From a virus, in the IMG/VR virus record IMGVR_UViG_3300029624_000178, positions 1 through 64,000 of that record: DNA of 64,000 nucleotides. One strand, 5' to 3'. The translations under genes were made by a program, and so were the position numbers. The notes beneath the pieces were generated by a model. That model saw nothing but the letters and a program-made list of their open reading frames with translations. It ran no database searches and had not been told where the DNA came from. Below are positions 61,464 through 64,000 of the stretch, one piece after another. How positions within the stretch are numbered: the first letter of the stretch is position 1; the number at the start of each line of letters is the position of its first letter.

Positions 61464-61784
61464 GTGCCAACACCCTTGGGCGAGCGCGTCCGCGAACAGC
61501 GGCGGAAACGCGGCTTAACTCTGGAGGGGCTTGCGGAGCGTGTGGGCTCAAGCAAGAGCTACATGTGGGAAATCGAAAACAAAGACGTTGCCCGCCCCTC
61601 GGCAGAAAAGCTGGCGCTCATCGCCACCGCTCTGGATACCACCGTTGAATACCTCCTCGCCGGAGACGGCGATCAGGAAGAGGAGAATGCCGACGACATC
61701 GCATTCTTTCGAAAATACAAAAAAATGGATGCCCCGGCGAAAGAGCGCCTTCGCAGAATCCTGGATGCGCTGGACGACGACTGA
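61464..61784 (+). CDS. XRE-family repressor
   Basis: The 106-residue protein has an HTH_3 domain at about residues 6-65 (LGERVREQRRKRGLTLEGLA, then SSKSYMWEIENKDVARPSAE) and a helical C terminus. GTG 61464 is the likely start, because GGAGG lies 7 bases upstream; an ATG at 61446 lies upstream of this site. The stop TGA overlaps the next ATG (ATGA at 61781-61784). It probably binds the two operators upstream and regulates both units. It resembles ImmR-type repressors controlled by an ImmA peptidase. Confidence 0.88.
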   Translation: MPTPLGERVREQRRKRGLTLEGLAERVGSSKSYMWEIENKDVARPSAEKLALIATALDTTVEYLLAGDGDQEEENADDIAFFRKYKKMDAPAKERLRRILDALDDD

Positions 61785-62716
61785 TGCCGAACGGAAGCCG
61801 GAAATCACCTCAGAACGAAGCAAACCGTCTTTCGACCTTGCTTCGCCATGTTCTGGGTGAGGACCGATTCCCAATCGACGTCGAGGCGGTTGCCCGAGAA
61901 GTATCAAAGAATAATCCCGATCCGATCAGCAAGATCGTGGGTGGTGACCTACCCGGCTTCGAGGGAATGCTCCGTCCACACAGCAAGCGACCCGAATGGC
62001 ATATCGTCTACAATGAGGATCCCCGCTACCAAGGTCGGGTTCGTTTCACGATCGCGCGCGAGTTTGGCCATTATCAGCTGCATCGGCCGCCCTTGACCGA
62101 CGGCGACTACGCGAACGGATCCCTCCAGCTCGACACGGGCTTCCACTGCAAACCGCTGCGTTCAAATGCCTGGCAGGAAGCGGAACGGCAGCGAGAGGAG
62201 GAGGCCGACACCTTCGCGTCCTTTCTCTTGATGCCGCTCGATGATTACCGGGCACAGGTGGACGGCCAGGAGATGACCGTCGACCTCTTGAACCACGTCA
62301 CGGATCGCTACGGCGTCTCGCTCATCGCCGCCTGCCGGAAGTGGATCGACTTCACCGACAAGCGCGCGGCAATGGTCATAGCGCGTGACGGCTACGCGAG
62401 GTGGGGACGCGCTAGCAAGTCTGCCCTCAAGAGCGGGATCTTCGTTCGATCTGGGATGCCAATCCCTGACGAAGCGCTGGCAGCTATTGGCCTCGACGAG
62501 AGAGGCTTCGTATCGGACAGGCCCGTTCCACGGCCAGCAGGCGTCTGGCGCTTCAGCCGCGGATCCGAGCCAGTGCGAGAGTTGGCGATGGTGTCCGAGT
62601 TCCTCGATATGTCGCTGACAATCCTTCAGTTCGAAGAGACCGTCGAACTCGCGGAGATCGAGGACGAAGACCCATGGGACACCTACGACCAGTTTGTTGC
62701 TGGAGAAGGATCATGA
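61784..62716 (+). CDS. ImmA/IrrE-family protein with altered active site (REFGH)
   Basis: The 310-residue protein has the ImmA/IrrE layout: VRFTIAREFGHYQLHR in place of the usual HExxH, a downstream EEEADTFASFLLMP segment with the third-ligand Glu, and a C-terminal helical region. The first motif residue is Arg92 (codon CGC at 62057-62059) rather than His; Glu93 and His96 remain. Peptidase activity may be lost or reduced. The gene is coupled to the XRE gene by a stop/start overlap, as ImmR/ImmA pairs are. In other members the peptidase cleaves the repressor. Confidence 0.88.
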   Translation: MPNGSRKSPQNEANRLSTLLRHVLGEDRFPIDVEAVAREVSKNNPDPISKIVGGDLPGFEGMLRPHSKRPEWHIVYNEDPRYQGRVRFTIAREFGHYQLHRPPLTDGDYANGSLQLDTGFHCKPLRSNAWQEAERQREEEADTFASFLLMPLDDYRAQVDGQEMTVDLLNHVTDRYGVSLIAACRKWIDFTDKRAAMVIARDGYARWGRASKSALKSGIFVRSGMPIPDEALAAIGLDERGFVSDRPVPRPAGVWRFSRGSEPVRELAMVSEFLDMSLTILQFEETVELAEIEDEDPWDTYDQFVAGEGS

Positions 62717-62808
62717 GTTCGATGTCTTTGTCGCGCCTCAAGTGCAATGGCGCGACTACTTCCAACCAGAAATTTAAGAGAACCCAAGACACCAAGATAT
62801 GTGAATGA
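62713..62808 (+). CDS. Possible 31-residue coupling ORF
   Basis: ATG 62713 overlaps the previous stop (ATGA) and its stop TGA 62806-62808 overlaps the next ATG (ATGA at 62805-62808). The product begins MSSMSLSRLKCNGATTSNQK. Both overlaps suggest translational coupling rather than a protein function. May be chance. Confidence 0.35.
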   Translation: MSSMSLSRLKCNGATTSNQKFKRTQDTKICE

Positions 62809-64000
62809 CGAAAGAGCACGAATTCAAAGCATGGCTCGAACAGGGTGGCGCTCAAACGGAAGCAGGCCGCAATTCACGCGCATACGCGATCCGAACAATA
62901 GAACGGAACCTTGCCGCGCTCGGCATGCCGTATCAGGACCTAAAGGAAGCATGGGAAGCGGACAGGCTCGAATCTCTTCGGGAGCGCCTGCGGAAAATGC
63001 GAGAAGACGCCCGCGACGGTGGGCAGGATTACCGAATCCTGATGCCGGACTCCGAGAATCCTCACAACAGGCTCTCCAACTGGGGCAGCTGGTTGGGCCA
63101 ATTTGGCCGGTTTCTCGCGGGCGACCCTCCGGGAGCTGCGAAAGATGCTGACCGGATACGGCAATACGTCCTTGAGCATTACATTGAGCCCGCGCGGGAC
63201 GAAGGTCGGGACCACGTCGAAGTGTTGGTCCGCGATGTGAACGAGGCTCTCGGCCTCAAGGACGCGTGGCCCAACATCTGTCAATCACTTGGCGGGCGTA
63301 TGTTTCAGGACATGGCGCAGATCCCTGAACCGGAGAGGATCGGAGCCGACCAAAGCTCTGCCACTGTTTTTCGCTTTGAACTCAATGAAACAGCCACGTC
63401 CGGCGACGAGCGACCGTTTGTACTGTTCGATGCGACAGATGCACCTTTCCAGCCGGTCAGGAACTTTAACCGTACCACCGGTGTCTCGGCCTTTCGGATC
63501 AAGCCACGAGGTGCCGGCAACAAGGCGGACGAGGCGATCGAGACAGAAGACATCGTCGATGTCGCCCGTGCGATGCTCGTCGACGGCTTGGCATCGAGGG
63601 TCAAGGCGATCGCGGGTGGGCCGGTAAACTATCTGACCTACGGAGGCGATAAGCTCGTTCGGTATGAACTCGCTCCCGAAATCGCTCAAGCGATTGGCGT
63701 TCCACCAAGAGGTGGCATCAGCCAATTGGCGCTTGAGAAACTACGCGAACGGTTCGTCGCACTTTGCCCTGACTTTCGGAGTTTCGTCGAGCCTGGCAAC
63801 GGCTGGGCCAAGAAGGAGAAAGCCTACAAGGTCGCGGCAATCGACCGAGTCCGGTCGGCACTTGCTGAAGAAGCAACTGACGAGATCCTTGGCAAGAACG
63901 TCTTTGAGATACTGAAGACAGCCGCGAAGGATGGCCCTCTTGTCAGGTGGCAGACCGAGGACGCAATCGCCAAGAATGCCGCCAACCTGCTAACGGAATT
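62805..64000 (+). CDS. Large uncharacterised protein, cut at window edge
   Basis: From ATG 62805 the frame stays open to the end of the window (about 398 codons). The N terminus resembles an integrase SAM-like DNA-binding domain (EFKAWLEQGGAQ then AYAIRTIERNLAALGMPYQD and ESLRERLRKMRED). Further on comes SNWGSWLGQFGRFLAGD, then VFRFELNETATSGDERPFVLF. No P-loop or nuclease motif appears in the visible part. The size and position in a regulated cassette suggest an effector, perhaps restriction-like, but that is inference. Confidence 0.7.
   Translation, partial: MTKEHEFKAWLEQGGAQTEAGRNSRAYAIRTIERNLAALGMPYQDLKEAWEADRLESLRERLRKMREDARDGGQDYRILMPDSENPHNRLSNWGSWLGQFGRFLAGDPPGAAKDADRIRQYVLEHYIEPARDEGRDHVEVLVRDVNEALGLKDAWPNICQSLGGRMFQDMAQIPEPERIGADQSSATVFRFELNETATSGDERPFVLFDATDAPFQPVRNFNRTTGVSAFRIKPRGAGNKADEAIETEDIVDVARAMLVDGLASRVKAIAGGPVNYLTYGGDKLVRYELAPEIAQAIGVPPRGGISQLALEKLRERFVALCPDFRSFVEPGNGWAKKEKAYKVAAIDRVRSALAEEATDEILGKNVFEILKTAAKDGPLVRWQTEDAIAKNAANLLTE

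Noticed and set aside
62640-62778. Another frame ending EFDVFVAPQVQWRDYFQPEI as a frameshifted ImmA tail
   Set aside because: It reads plausibly, but has no start and would need a frameshift in a gene that ends normally; kept as chance.

Overview
The window is about 64 kb of GC-rich DNA with tightly packed genes, many four-base stop/start overlaps and several phage families common in Alphaproteobacteria (DUF6127, DUF6362, DUF6511, DUF7220, protease-capsid fusion). I infer an alphaproteobacterial chromosome or large plasmid; genus cannot be read from the sequence. It reads as one accessory island with three parts.

Part 1 (1-22.6 kb): an IS66 transposase tail abutting a truncated gene, a HigB/HigA-type toxin-antitoxin operon with a third gene, a tyrosine integrase, then a large plus-strand defence-type operon. 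The operon encodes a WYL-domain regulator, a SNF2 helicase with a C-terminal DUF3883 domain, a 1409-residue sacsin-like GHKL ATPase, a DUF1156 adenine-type DNA methylase, a Swt1-HEPN/DUF499 ATPase and a PD-(D/E)xK-like protein. The methylase is split by a 2192-bp IS1595-family element with an exact 8-bp target duplication. Joining the flanks restores one 958-residue frame. The IS carries an AT-rich passenger gene with a HEPN-like RxxxxH motif. The gene set resembles DISARM and BREX in style but lacks their hallmark genes, so it is the best candidate here for an undescribed system.

Part 2 (22.6-57.1 kb): a nearly complete siphovirus-type prophage transcribed mostly on the minus strand. From 57 kb down it runs: HTH protein, recombination and replication genes (Sak4-like ATPase, SF2 helicase, Cas4/RecB-like nuclease, primase-helicase), an iteron-like repeat cluster, RuvC-like resolvase, ParB-methylase, terminase, gpW, portal, protease-capsid fusion, tail genes, then lysis genes (M15 endolysin with a C-terminal membrane segment, Rz/Rz1). 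Notable are a canonical A AAA AAC slippery site for a -1 frameshift in the tail assembly chaperone, and a tail protein built of RCC1-like propeller repeats. Accessory cargo sits between methylase and terminase (DUF488 pair, DUF3489 gene and neighbour).

Part 3 (57.1-64 kb): an AbiE toxin-antitoxin pair with a clear promoter and overlapping operator, an uncharacterised three-gene minus-strand operon, and a divergent XRE regulator / ImmA-like protein / 31-codon coupling ORF / large partial gene. Two related palindromes lie between the divergent units. The ImmA-like protein has Arg in place of the first His of HExxH, suggesting it has lost or changed peptidase activity. No tRNA, rRNA or CRISPR array was recognised.
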